Shown here: positions 56,291 through 64,000 of the stretch, piece after piece
How positions within the stretch are numbered: position 1 is the first letter of the stretch
Layout: each line of letters begins with the position of its first letter
Assembly: GCF_018274385.1 (NCBI RefSeq)
Contig: NZ_JAAFYZ010000024.1
Location: 1 to 64,000, forward strand
Source: Catenulispora pinistramenti
GTDB lineage: Bacteria; Actinomycetota; Actinomycetes; Streptomycetales; Catenulisporaceae
Direction of reading: 5' to 3'
DNA: 64,000 nt
Program-made: the position numbers and the translations under genes
Notes under the pieces: generated by a model
The model's input: the letters and a program-made list of their open reading frames with translations, nothing else
Databases searched by the model: none
What the model was told of the DNA's origin: nothing

Positions 56291-56987
56291 TCGGTCCGGC
56301 CGCGTCGAGCAGGATCCGCGCCAGTTCGCGGGGTTGGGAGAACATCGGCCAGTGGCCGGTGGTCAGCTCGGCCAGGCGCCAGCGGTCACTGGTCATCAGC
56401 TCGGCGAGGTCGGCGTCGAGTGCGGCTCCGTCCAGGGAGCAGCTGATGTAGGTCGCCGGGAGTTCGGCGAGGGGGCGCTTCAGGACGGCGGGTTCGGTGA
56501 GCGTGGCGCCGGGGTGGGGCGTCGAGCCGGCCACGATGCGGGCGATCTGATCGTCCGTCAGGCCGTGGCCCGCGAAGTGGGACGCCGGTACGGGCGGCCA
56601 GAATCCCGCGTTCTCGGCGATCGACGCCATCACCTTCGCACCGCCGTCCGGCATGAGGGAGATGAACGCCTCACCGTCGACCGGGAGCGCGGAGTCGACG
56701 AAGACCGCGCGGGTCAGCCGGTCGCCAATGCGCTCGGCGGCCTGGCCGACCGGGATGCCCGAGTAGCTGTGGCCGACCAGGATGACGTCGCGCAGGTCCC
56801 GGCCCTCGATCTCGTCCACGATGTCCTGAACGTGTGTCTGCTGCCCGGCCGGCACGCCCTGTTTCTCAGCGAGGCCGGACAGGCTCAGCGGGTACGTGCC
56901 GTGGCCCGCCGCGCGCAGCTCGGGCAGCACGTCGTCCCATGCCCACGCCCCGAGCCGCGCACCCGCGACCAGTACGAGATTCGCCAT
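56229..56987 (-). CDS. Alpha/beta hydrolase
   Basis: This 252-residue hydrolase has the nucleophile elbow GHSYSG with Ser74, an oxyanion segment VAGARLGAWAWDDVLPEL, and a late histidine in TTGHWPMFSQP. It resembles salicylate-esterase-like (MES/HNL) and EstA-type hydrolases of small esters. The ATG at 56987 is the family-like start (MANLVLVAG). The tail overlaps the convergent small membrane protein gene. Confidence 0.86.
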   Translation of the reverse strand: MANLVLVAGARLGAWAWDDVLPELRAAGHGTYPLSLSGLAEKQGVPAGQQTHVQDIVDEIEGRDLRDVILVGHSYSGIPVGQAAERIGDRLTRAVFVDSALPVDGEAFISLMPDGGAKVMASIAENAGFWPPVPASHFAGHGLTDDQIARIVAGSTPHPGATLTEPAVLKRPLAELPATYISCSLDGAALDADLAELMTSDRWRLAELTTGHWPMFSQPRELARILLDAAGPISDDAATSDTEHHRTPGRSR

Positions 56988-57015
56988 GGCCGCACCGTAT
57001 CGGAGGAACGCGGCG

Positions 57016-58236
57016 CTATGAGATGCCAGGCGCGTGGGCCCAGCCCTCGCCGCCGCCACCCCAACCCTCGCCGCCGCCCCAGCCCTCGTGCCCGTGCACG
57101 AACAACAGCCCCTTCGGGCTCCCCAGCGTCACGTCCGTCACCACCGGCGTCGCGACGCCGGTCTTCTCGTTGATCAGCTTCAGCCCCGGCGTGTTCGCCA
57201 GGTCGCCGTCGCCGGGCGCGGGCTGCGCGGCGAACAGCTCGCCGCCGGCGAAGCCCTTGGTGTCCAGCGTGTAGATCGACCCGCTCTTCTGGTCGACGAT
57301 GAACAGCCGACCCGCGGCGCCGGTCGGCGTGATGTCGTCGAGCTGCGGCGTGACGGATGCCGGGCCGGTGGCGTTGGTGAGGTTCAGCTCGCGCAGCGTC
57401 GGGTGCGCGGCATCCAGGTCGGAGGCGAAGATCAGCTTGCTGTCGGCCTGCGAGTCCTGGATCAGGGTGCCGCCGTCGGGGCCGGGGACCCACTTGTTGG
57501 AGTCCGGGTCGGTCAGGCCCATCGGCGCGCTCTTCGGGGCACCGGCGGCCGGATTGATGAGCGTGGCCGGGTCGTTGACGCCGAACAGCGGGGTCAGGTG
57601 TGCGGTGGTGCCGCTGAGCTTGATCGTGTAGACGGCCGGGGCGTTGTCGGCGCCGGGCAGGGAGACGTCGGGGTTGGAGTGCGCGACGTACATGGTGCCG
57701 TCGCGGCTGATCGCCACCGAGTCGGTGCCGCCGTTGGTGCCGTCCGAACCGGTCTGGGCCGGGTTCGGGAAGTAGGTGTAGTGCTTGAGGCCGCCGTCGC
57801 CCCGGCCCGGGGTGATCGTGTACAGGGTCGAGTTCAGGTCCTCGTTGACGGTGGCGATCACCCGGTGGTGCCGCGCGTCACCGGTGAGGCCGTCGACCCG
57901 GCCGGCGATGGTCCAGCGCCCCTCGACGCAACCGGTACGCAGGTCGAAGGCGACGACATCACTCTTGCTGCCGGCCGGCGCGCCGGTCGGGCCGGCGTTG
58001 TTCTGGTACGTGACGAAGACCAGGTCGCCCAGGCGGGTGATGTCGTCGGGGTCGGTGAGACCGGCCGGAGCCGCGGCGAACAGCTTCAGGTGCGCGACAG
58101 CGGGCGCGGTCGAAGCGACGGCGGGAACAGCGGCCGTCGTCGCGGCCTGCGCCGACACCGCGGGCACCAAAGCCGACGCGACGCCGGTCAGAGCCAGAAC
58201 GCTGAGTCGCGCACGGCGCGATGCGGAAGAGGACAT
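57016..58236 (-). CDS. Secreted beta-propeller-like protein
   Basis: This is a 406-residue exported protein. The signal peptide has LSVLALTGVASALVPAVSAQA with cleavage near residue 31. The mature part has repeated blade-like segments (LGDLVFVTYQN; HRVIATVNEDL; DGTMYVAHSNPD; GRLFIVDQKSGSIYTL), suggesting a six- or seven-bladed propeller. The C-terminus is a GWGGGEGWGGGGEGW repeat. It probably binds or senses something outside the cell. No enzyme motif is seen. Confidence 0.75.
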   Translation of the reverse strand: MSSSASRRARLSVLALTGVASALVPAVSAQAATTAAVPAVASTAPAVAHLKLFAAAPAGLTDPDDITRLGDLVFVTYQNNAGPTGAPAGSKSDVVAFDLRTGCVEGRWTIAGRVDGLTGDARHHRVIATVNEDLNSTLYTITPGRGDGGLKHYTYFPNPAQTGSDGTNGGTDSVAISRDGTMYVAHSNPDVSLPGADNAPAVYTIKLSGTTAHLTPLFGVNDPATLINPAAGAPKSAPMGLTDPDSNKWVPGPDGGTLIQDSQADSKLIFASDLDAAHPTLRELNLTNATGPASVTPQLDDITPTGAAGRLFIVDQKSGSIYTLDTKGFAGGELFAAQPAPGDGDLANTPGLKLINEKTGVATPVVTDVTLGSPKGLLFVHGHEGWGGGEGWGGGGEGWAHAPGIS

Positions 58237-58416
58237 GTGGGGACTCCCGGAGGGTTTTCAGTCGGCACAGCGAGTCGTTGCTACACCGCGTAGCAGCACC
58301 GACAGCCTCGACCGCCACCCCGAGAACGATCAAGATCCATGTCCCATTCGGCCGCGATGTTCATTCAGACTTCGGCCGGCCGTCCGCCCCGCGATTCCAA
58401 GCACGGGGCGGGCGGC

Positions 58417-59553
58417 TCACGACAAACCGCGATAGACGGCGTCCCGCAGCTGCAACGTGTAGTCGCTGAACATCCCCGCCGGCGTGGTGTTGCTCAGCGA
58501 CACCACAGTGATCTCCCGAACAGGATCGACGAACCAGTTGTGTCCATAGGTACCCGCCCAGTTGAGAGTGCCCTTCGATTGCGGGCTCCCGTTCCGCGCC
58601 GGATCGTCGAGCACTGCCCACCCGATGCCGAAGCCGACTCCGGGGCCGGTGGGGATCTTGTCCCTCCCGGCTTGCAGGGTCTGCATGCGGGTGCGGGATT
58701 CGGGAGTGAGCAGGCGGCCGGTGCGGACCGCTTCGAGGAAGGTCCACACCCCCGCCGCGGTGCCGGCCATGCCCGCGCCGCCGGAGTGGTACGAGGTCGG
58801 GTTCAGGACGCGGCCCGGCGTGACGGTGGTGCGGTTCGGGCCGGTGACGATCACGGATTCCTCGCGCACCGCCCGTGGTTCCGGTGTGGCGTCGGAGTAG
58901 CAGGTCACCAGCCGCGCCGCGTCGGACACCGTGAAGCCCGTGCCGGTGATGCCGAGCGGGCCCGTGATCCGTTCGGCGACGGACTCGCCCAGCCGACGGC
59001 CGGTCACGGCTTCGATGACCCAGCCCACCACGTCCATTCCGGTCGAGTACTCCCAATCGGTGCCCGGAGCGAACAGCAGCGGCACCCGGGCCAGCCGGTG
59101 CGCCGCATCGGCGGAGGTCAGCCCCGGCACGTCCATTCCATTGCTCGCTCCCGCAGCGTGGAAAGCCGTGTAGTCATCGGGAGACATCCCATACGGCAGC
59201 CCGGCTGTGTGGGTGAGCAGTTGCAGGACGCTGATATCGGGACGGCTTCCGTCGGGCAGGGCCGGGCGGAAGTCCGGTAGGTAGTCGCTGACGGGTGCCG
59301 CCAGGTCGAGGTGTCCGGCCTCGGCGAGCTGCATGGCCAGCACCGACACGAACGGCTTGGTGACCGAGGCCAGCAGGAAGACCGCGTCATCGCGAAGCGG
59401 CCGTCCAGTGTTTCGATCCGCCGACCCGGCACTGCGGCGATAGACGACACGGCCGCCCACGCCGATCACAACACTGACGCCGACAAGCCGGTGTTCGACG
59501 ATGGCCCGCTCGACGATCGCGTCTGCTTCGGCCGCTATGAGATGAGATTGCAC
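58417..59553 (-). CDS. Serine hydrolase, class C beta-lactamase family
   Basis: This is a 378-residue protein of the beta-lactamase/transpeptidase-like fold. S63-V-T-K66 is the SxxK nucleophile motif and WEYSTGMD the tyrosine motif (YxN variant). YGHNWFVDP stands where the KTG-like strand (HTG) is usual. Members include esterases and D-amino-acid peptidases rather than true lactamases. There is no signal peptide, so it is probably cytosolic. The GTG start at 59553 has AGGGG upstream. Confidence 0.86.
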   Translation of the reverse strand: MQSHLIAAEADAIVERAIVEHRLVGVSVVIGVGGRVVYRRSAGSADRNTGRPLRDDAVFLLASVTKPFVSVLAMQLAEAGHLDLAAPVSDYLPDFRPALPDGSRPDISVLQLLTHTAGLPYGMSPDDYTAFHAAGASNGMDVPGLTSADAAHRLARVPLLFAPGTDWEYSTGMDVVGWVIEAVTGRRLGESVAERITGPLGITGTGFTVSDAARLVTCYSDATPEPRAVREESVIVTGPNRTTVTPGRVLNPTSYHSGGAGMAGTAAGVWTFLEAVRTGRLLTPESRTRMQTLQAGRDKIPTGPGVGFGIGWAVLDDPARNGSPQSKGTLNWAGTYGHNWFVDPVREITVVSLSNTTPAGMFSDYTLQLRDAVYRGLS

Positions 59554-59698
59554 GACTACCCCTACAGGTTCCCGTGTGCGACAGAACTCGTCTGTCTGCG
59601 AACCCAGGAACCGCCCGGCCGCTCGCGGAATATGTCCGCGAGAAGTAGTCGCTGCGGTGGTGACGCTATCAGGACTGCTGACTTCGCTGTCAACTCAG

Positions 59699-59792
59699 GC
59701 GATCAGCCCCGCCGCGCGTTCTCCTGCCGCGCGTCCTCTCACGCGATCAGCCCCGCCGCGCATCCTCCTGCCGCGCGTTCTCCTGCTCACGA
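59699..59792. repeat. Tandem duplication over the end of the XRE gene
   Basis: A block of about 42 bp beginning GCGATCAGCCCCGCCGCGC and ending in TCTCCTGC-like sequence is present twice, spanning the stop codon of the minus-strand XRE gene. The duplicated part inside the gene encodes the terminal QENARQEDARRG. Confidence 0.6.
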
Positions 59793-60640
59793 TCCATCGT
59801 CGCGGCCCAACTGGCCAGCAGCGCCATGGCGTCCTCGGACGGCGAACCGGGCTCGGGGCTGTAGACGCTCACCGCCAAACCGCTCCCGTCGGTCAGTTCC
59901 AGCGACTCGTACTCCATCCGCAACTCCCCCACCACCGGGTGGTGGAAGACCTTGACGCCGGTGTTGTGGAACCGCACATTGTGCGCCGCCCACCGGGTCC
60001 GGAAGAACTCGCTGCGCGTGGACAGTTCGCCGATCAAGTCTGTCAGAGCCTTGTCATACGGGTTGCGGCCGGCTTCCGATCGCAGTGCGGCCACTATGTC
60101 GTTGGCCGTCCGCTCCCAGTCGCCGTAGAACTCGTGCGCCCGCGGGTCCAGGAACGCGAAGCGCGCGTGGCTCACGGGCAACTCGCGTCCCTCGTACACC
60201 GGCGCCAGCAGCGCGCGCCCCAAGCGGTTGACGGCCAGCGACTCGAACCGGCCGTTGCGCACGTGTGCCGGGACGCCGTCCATTCCGTCGAGGATCCGCT
60301 GCACGATCGGCCGCACCTGCTGCTTGGCCGGCCGGCGGGGCCGGGAGCCGCTGCTGCTGGCGGCCCGCGCCAGGTCGAACAGGTGCGCGCGTTCGGCGTC
60401 GTCCAGTTGCAAGGCCCGGGCCAGGTTGTCGAGCACGCTCTCCGAGACCCCGCGCGCGTTCCCGCGTTCCAGCCGCGTGTAGTACTCCACGCTCACCCCG
60501 GCCAGCAGCGCCACTTCCTCACGCCGCAGTCCCGGGACCCGCCGGTTGCTGCCGCCGTACGCGGGCAGCCCGGCCTGGTCCGGAGTGATCCGGGCCCGCC
60601 GGGAGGTGAGGAAGTCGCGGAACTCGTCTCGGCCGTCCAT
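59747..60640 (-). CDS. XRE family regulator with MmyB-like ligand domain
   Basis: This is a 297-residue regulator. The helix-turn-helix is near 34-65 (GLRREEVALLAGVSVEYYTR; LERGNARG), followed by a PAS-like MmyB domain (residues 105-270; VNRLGRALLAPVY; AHEFYGDWERTANDIVA). Such proteins bind fatty acids or other ligands and control a neighbouring redox or cupin gene. ATG 60640 is chosen; GGAG is 3 bp upstream, and TAGCCT 7 bp upstream could make it leaderless. It is divergent from a cupin gene, with a 13-bp palindrome between them. Confidence 0.9.
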   Translation of the reverse strand: MDGRDEFRDFLTSRRARITPDQAGLPAYGGSNRRVPGLRREEVALLAGVSVEYYTRLERGNARGVSESVLDNLARALQLDDAERAHLFDLARAASSSGSRPRRPAKQQVRPIVQRILDGMDGVPAHVRNGRFESLAVNRLGRALLAPVYEGRELPVSHARFAFLDPRAHEFYGDWERTANDIVAALRSEAGRNPYDKALTDLIGELSTRSEFFRTRWAAHNVRFHNTGVKVFHHPVVGELRMEYESLELTDGSGLAVSVYSPEPGSPSEDAMALLASWAATMDREQENARQEDARRG

Positions 60641-60666
60641 GATCTCCAGGCTAGGCCTGAGGGGTG

Positions 60667-60701
60667 CGGTGTGACAGGTCCTGGCAGTACCTGTCACACC
60701 G
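60667..60701. promoter_or_regulatory. Long perfect palindrome, probable XRE operator
   Basis: CGGTGTGACAGGT at 60667-60679 and ACCTGTCACACCG at 60689-60701 are exact inverted repeats around a 9-bp spacer, 27 bp before the XRE start. The half-sites are about two turns apart (22 bp), as expected for a dimeric regulator binding one face. Confidence 0.78.
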
Positions 60702-60814
60702 GGATCTCCCCGGGCGGTGACGGTTGGGATTGCATGGGAGCGTCAAAGCAGAGAAGCCAGCACTGGCATTCAGCCATCACGGCCATCACGGCCATCACAT
60801 CGGAGAGACCGACC

Positions 60815-61219
60815 ATGGAGATCTTGAAACCGTCCGGGACGGTGAAGCTGCCGGCCGAGTGGTTCACCGGCGACGTGTGGGCTGACGTGCTGTACCGGGG
60901 CGAGGGCGAGTCGCGGGCGCGGTTGAACGCGGTGCGGTTCTCGCCGGGCGCGCGGACGGCATGGCACACGCACAGCCTGGGCCAGACCCTCTACATCGTC
61001 GAGGGCGTCGCGCTGATCCAGGCCCGGGGCGGGGAGATCGTGCAGGCCCATCCGGGTGATGTCGTCTACACCCCGCCGGGTGAGCAGCACTGGCACGGGG
61101 CCGCATCGGACCGGTTCATGGTGCACCTGGCGTTGTGGGAGGGCGACGAGACGGCGTGGGCCGAGCACGTCACCGATCCGGAGTACGGCGGGGCCCGAAT
61201 TCCGCGGAGTGAGCGGTAG
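60815..61219 (+). CDS. Cupin-domain protein
   Basis: This is a 134-residue single-domain cupin. The metal-binding motifs are TAWHTHSLGQTLYIVEG (motif 1: two His and a Gln) and GDVVYTPPGEQHWHG (motif 2: His). It probably binds Mn, Fe or Ni. It may be an enzyme (isomerase or dioxygenase) or a binding protein. It is divergent from the MmyB-type XRE gene and its palindrome, so is the likely regulated gene. GGCCATCAC repeats precede it. It overlaps the convergent NmrA gene by 50 bp. Confidence 0.87.
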   Translation: MEILKPSGTVKLPAEWFTGDVWADVLYRGEGESRARLNAVRFSPGARTAWHTHSLGQTLYIVEGVALIQARGGEIVQAHPGDVVYTPPGEQHWHGAASDRFMVHLALWEGDETAWAEHVTDPEYGGARIPRSER

Positions 61220-62057
61220 CCCAGTCGCTGAAGGTGCGCGGCGGCCGGCCGGTGACCTCCGCGACGACGGGCCGCACGGGTGATTCGTCAATGGCACCGG
61301 CGACGTAGAAGTCGAAGAACGCTTCGATGTACTTCTCCGGGGTGCCGTCGGCGACCATCTGGGCCCGGGTCTGCTCGTCGGACAGCGGTTCGCAGCGCAG
61401 GTCGCGGTTCAGCGCGGTGGCGAGGATCGCGATCTGTTGGGCGGGCCGCAGCGCTTCGGGCCCGGTCGGCAGCAACACCCGGCCGCCGTGGCGTTCCGGG
61501 TCCAGGAGTGCGGCGGCGGCCACGGCGCCCAGGTCGGCCGGGTCGAGGACGGCCGCGGCGACGTCGGGGAACTGGGCCCGCACGGTGTCGCCGGCGCGCA
61601 GTTGGTCGGCCCAGCGCAGGGCGTTCGCCATGAAGGCGGAGGGGCGGACGATCGTGTGGGACAGCCCGGACTCGGTCACCGCCTGTTCGCTGGCGGCCAT
61701 GTAAGCGGTGATGGCGTTGTCGGTGTGGCCCGAGGCCGCCGACACGCCGGACAGCTGGACGACGTGGCCGACGCCGGCCTGCCGGGCCTGGTTCAGGACG
61801 CCGGGCATATCGCTGTAGCCGGGGAGCAGGAAGAGTGCTTGTGCGCCGGTCAGGGCGCCGGCGAGGGAAGCCGGTTCGTTCAGGTCGCCACGCACCGGTT
61901 CTACGCCGGCCGCTTTGAAGGCATCGGCTTGTGCGTCGTTGCGAACCAGTGCACGAACCTGGGCGCCGGCGGCACGCAGCGCGGCCACCACTTCGCCGCC
62001 GACGGTGCCGGTCGCGCCGGTGACCAGGATCGGCTGGGTCGTCTTCACATCCGTCAT
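61170..62057 (-). CDS. NmrA-type NAD(P)-binding protein
   Basis: This 295-residue protein is similar in layout to the gene at 25061-25903. GATGTVG gives the Rossmann motif near residue 15, GVGHVVQLSGVSA the central strand and TIVRPSAFMANAL the family signature. It is likely an NADPH-binding quinone reductase or sensor. ATG 62057 or TTG 62066; the latter overlaps the upstream aminopeptidase stop, so the two genes are coupled. It sits at the end of a LysR-tautomerase-aminopeptidase-NmrA series. Confidence 0.85.
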   Translation of the reverse strand: MTDVKTTQPILVTGATGTVGGEVVAALRAAGAQVRALVRNDAQADAFKAAGVEPVRGDLNEPASLAGALTGAQALFLLPGYSDMPGVLNQARQAGVGHVVQLSGVSAASGHTDNAITAYMAASEQAVTESGLSHTIVRPSAFMANALRWADQLRAGDTVRAQFPDVAAAVLDPADLGAVAAAALLDPERHGGRVLLPTGPEALRPAQQIAILATALNRDLRCEPLSDEQTRAQMVADGTPEKYIEAFFDFYVAGAIDESPVRPVVAEVTGRPPRTFSDWATAHSAEFGPRRTPDR

Positions 62058-62062
62058 GGCGC

Positions 62063-62893
62063 TCAACAGTAAGGGGCCTGATTAGTCAGCGAGGAGGCGA
62101 CCCGCATCCAGACGCCGAACTGGCGGAAGAGGTCCGGGGGTGTGCTGACGGCCCTGACGGTCCGGGGATCGACCGCCGTCACGTTCGGGATGCCGAGCAG
62201 GGTGTGGGCGACGGTCGAGGACTGCCAGCGGACCGCCAGGGTCGCGGCTTGCTCGCTGGGCGCGAGGGCGGGTCGCCGTGCGGCGAGTGACGTAGCGACG
62301 GTCTCCTCGATGGCCGCGTGCGCTTCGTTCTCCGGGCGCAGTTCGGCGGCGAAGCGTCCGCGCACGTACTTCACCGGGACGGTGGCGACGCCGGGGGCCC
62401 AGTCCGCGGCCTCCTGGCACGCGGCGTCGTCGCCGGTGAGCGCGACCAGCGGCACGCCGAGCGCCGCGGCACTGGCCTGCACCAGGCCGATCTCGCCGGT
62501 CGGCCGGTCGTCGAGCCACATGTCCTCGATCTCGTGGCCCATGAAGCTGTGGCTCAGGACGCCGTGGGCGCCGGCACGGGAGTGGTAGCCGACGCAGATG
62601 AGGGCGTCGAAGTCGGCGGTGAGGCCTTCGATCATGCCCATCGCCTTGGGCTTGCCGCGGATGAGGCGGGCGGCCGGGTCCAGGATCTCGGTGCGCAGGT
62701 TGCGCATCGGGCCGTGGGCGTCGTTCACCACGATCTCGGTGGCGCCGGCCCGGACCGCGCCGCGGACGGCGGCGTTGACGTCCTCGGTCATCGCCAGCCG
62801 TCCGCGCTCGTAGTCCCGGCCACCGGGCTGGACGTCTTCGGCGTCCACGAGCCCGGTGATCCCCTCCATGTCCGCGCTGATGAAGATCCGCAT
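62063..62893 (-). CDS. M55 family D-aminopeptidase (DppA-like)
   Basis: This is a 276-residue zinc peptidase. SADMEGITG (Asp8, Glu10) is the family opening, and the histidines in VNDAHGPMRN and VGYHSRAG together with GHEIEDMWLDDRPTGEIG complete the metal site. DppA releases D-alanine from D-Ala-D-Ala dipeptides, so a role in wall-peptide salvage is likely. Its start is ATG 62893, with AAGGACC-like spacing weak. It is coupled to the NmrA-type gene. Confidence 0.9.
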   Translation of the reverse strand: MRIFISADMEGITGLVDAEDVQPGGRDYERGRLAMTEDVNAAVRGAVRAGATEIVVNDAHGPMRNLRTEILDPAARLIRGKPKAMGMIEGLTADFDALICVGYHSRAGAHGVLSHSFMGHEIEDMWLDDRPTGEIGLVQASAAALGVPLVALTGDDAACQEAADWAPGVATVPVKYVRGRFAAELRPENEAHAAIEETVATSLAARRPALAPSEQAATLAVRWQSSTVAHTLLGIPNVTAVDPRTVRAVSTPPDLFRQFGVWMRVASSLTNQAPYC

Positions 62894-62915
62894 AAGGACC
62901 GTTGTAGCAGCGGTC

Positions 62916-63110
62916 CTACTTTTGCGCGAGCTTGTCGGCGACGAGCTGGCCGCCGGCGGCGTAGTCCTCGGTGGTGACTTCCTGGAACCAGACGTGGACG
63001 GTCTCGGCCGGGGCCTTGTAGACGTCGACCATCGCGTCGGTGATGCGGGCGGCCATCTCGCGCTTCTGCTCGACGGTCTTGGGCATCTGGTGGATGGTGA
63101 TGTTCGGCAT
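62916..63110 (-). CDS. 4-oxalocrotonate tautomerase family protein
   Basis: This 64-residue protein begins MPNITIHQMPKTVEQKREM, with Pro2 as the catalytic base exposed after methionine removal, as in 4-oxalocrotonate tautomerase. The length is standard. It isomerises 2-hydroxymuconate-like enols or acts on related small molecules. GGAGATCACC precedes the ATG at 63110. It lies between a LysR regulator and the aminopeptidase gene on the same strand. Confidence 0.92.
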   Translation of the reverse strand: MPNITIHQMPKTVEQKREMAARITDAMVDVYKAPAETVHVWFQEVTTEDYAAGGQLVADKLAQK

Positions 63111-63205
63111 GGTGATCTCCTTCGGTTCGCTGTGCTTTCCCCTTGCGAGATCAAGTTCATCGCAGGTCGGGACCGCGAACCAGACGCGACCGGGACTGGC
63201 TGCGA

Positions 63206-64000
63206 TCACGATTCCTGATCGCCGGCGGACCCCGGGCCGGCATCGGCCGCCGGGACGTCGTCGGCTGCCGGGCCGGCATCGGCCACCGGATCGCAGGCCT
63301 GCATCAGGATGCTGAAATGCGGCGTGGGCCGGGACCGGCTGACCGCCAGGTGCGTCATCAGGCCCAGGCCCGGCGGCTCGAACGGCAGGAAGGCGACGCG
63401 GCGGTTGCGGATCTGCGCGGCGTGCGCGGCGTACATGACGGTGTAGCTGGCGCCGTCGGTACCGATCGCCGCGAGGGTGTCGGCCAGGCGGGTGTAAGGG
63501 CTCGATGACGCGGGTTCGCGGCCGGCCGCGTGGAAGGCGCCGACGATCAGGTCGACCAGGGCCGGGTTGTTGCGGCGGGCGGTCAGGCGCAGGCCCAGCG
63601 GGGCCAGGGCGGCGAAGGTGGCGTACCGCTCCTGGGCGATCGGGTGCCGGGCCGGCACGGCGGCCACGAGTTCGTCCCGCCACAGCTGCACCGTGCGCAG
63701 GCCCCGGCCCTCGTCGGATACGGCGCCGCGGACGAAGGCGGCGTCCAGGCTGCCGTCGGCGACCCGGTCCAGCCGCTCGTGGGTGGGGCCGGTCATCACC
63801 AGCTCCACCGGCAGATCCGGGGCCAGCCGCAGCAACTCGTCCAGGACCAGCTCCAGCCGCTCCCCCAGCCCGGAACTGGTTCCGATGCGCAACGGCGCCG
63901 GCCGCGCACCGGCCGCCCCGGCCACCGCCGCCCGGGCCCGCGCCACGGCCGCCAGCACGTCGCGCGCCTGCGGCAGCAGGGCCTCGCCGGCCGGGGTGAG
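63206..64000 (-). CDS. LysR family transcriptional regulator (N-terminus outside window)
   Basis: The window ends inside this gene. The visible 264 codons begin LTPAGEALLPQARDVLAAV, the linker helix after the LysR helix-turn-helix, and continue through the co-inducer domain (PLRIGTSSGLGERLELVLDE; ELVMTGPTHERLDRVADGSLD; RARH-like RHPIAQ). The C-terminal 30 residues are an Asp/Ala/Pro-rich repeat. The DNA-binding head lies beyond 64000. It may control the downstream tautomerase, aminopeptidase and NmrA genes. Confidence 0.9.
   Translation of the reverse strand, partial: LTPAGEALLPQARDVLAAVARARAAVAGAAGARPAPLRIGTSSGLGERLELVLDELLRLAPDLPVELVMTGPTHERLDRVADGSLDAAFVRGAVSDEGRGLRTVQLWRDELVAAVPARHPIAQERYATFAALAPLGLRLTARRNNPALVDLIVGAFHAAGREPASSSPYTRLADTLAAIGTDGASYTVMYAAHAAQIRNRRVAFLPFEPPGLGLMTHLAVSRSRPTPHFSILMQACDPVADAGPAADDVPAADAGPGSAGDQES

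Noticed and set aside
58417-59553. True beta-lactamase conferring resistance
   Set aside because: There is no signal peptide, and YST and the late motif differ from class C enzymes; an esterase or peptidase role is more likely.

Overview
This is high-GC actinobacterial DNA. It shows strong G/C third-position bias, many GTG starts, several probable leaderless promoters, a bL37-like ribosomal peptide, a LigC/Prim-PolC repair pair, and actinobacterial-type MerR, HxlR, XRE and TetR regulators. A Streptomyces- or Catenulispora-like filamentous actinomycete would fit, but the sequence does not fix the genus. I see no rRNA, tRNA, CRISPR array, phage or insertion sequence. The window is ordinary chromosome with about 60 protein genes and at least two riboswitches.

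Layout. 1-690 has no supportable gene. 0.7-6.6 kb holds an NADPH oxidoreductase/TetR pair with twin operators, thyA, an AqpZ-type aquaporin, a methyltransferase/XRE-cupin divergent pair and a GPP34 gene. 6.6-16.2 kb is a metal-ion locus that I read as magnesium homeostasis: arsR-mgtA on the minus strand, diverging from an Nramp-related gene, two tiny genes and an RraA-type aldolase, then mgtC and a second Nramp-related gene on the minus strand behind an M-box Mg2+ riboswitch with a leader peptide ORF. 16.2-21.7 kb is DNA repair: ligC, Prim-PolC, a DinB2-like polymerase without the steric gate, and an extra beta clamp. 21.7-30.6 kb has a CX8CX2C radical SAM protein, a MecA-like penicillin-binding lipoprotein, an NmrA/HxlR pair, a marR operon, a SagB-type dehydrogenase preceded by a candidate small ORF, and an RpiB homologue.

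30.6-33.4 kb is a cobalamin-riboswitch operon (cbtB-cbtA-fhuF-like) followed by a hemerythrin gene. 33.5-38.9 kb holds bL37, a short UvrA-like ABC protein with a small partner, a double-MerR regulator, and a TetR/methyltransferase pair. 38.9-44.8 kb has a penicillin-acylase-like amidase, a free-standing condensation-domain protein and a secreted esterase-like protein. 44.9-55.9 kb is an alpha-glucan locus: a secreted CGTase-like GH13, MalG/MalF/MalE transport without its own ATPase, a LacI regulator, and two intracellular GH13 enzymes. Together these could make, import and degrade cyclodextrins or maltodextrins. 56-64 kb holds small hydrolase, redox and regulator genes and ends inside a LysR gene.

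The most interesting system is the 6.6-16.2 kb locus. Both Nramp-like proteins have lost the transition-metal motifs (DPGN to DAGG/DAGA; TM6 MPH to APW), and one lies behind an M-box. Together with MgtA and MgtC this argues that they carry Mg2+ rather than Mn2+/Fe2+. A second theme is the repair cluster, where two polymerases are predicted to accept ribonucleotides. All functional statements are inferred from sequence motifs and context; no database search was run.
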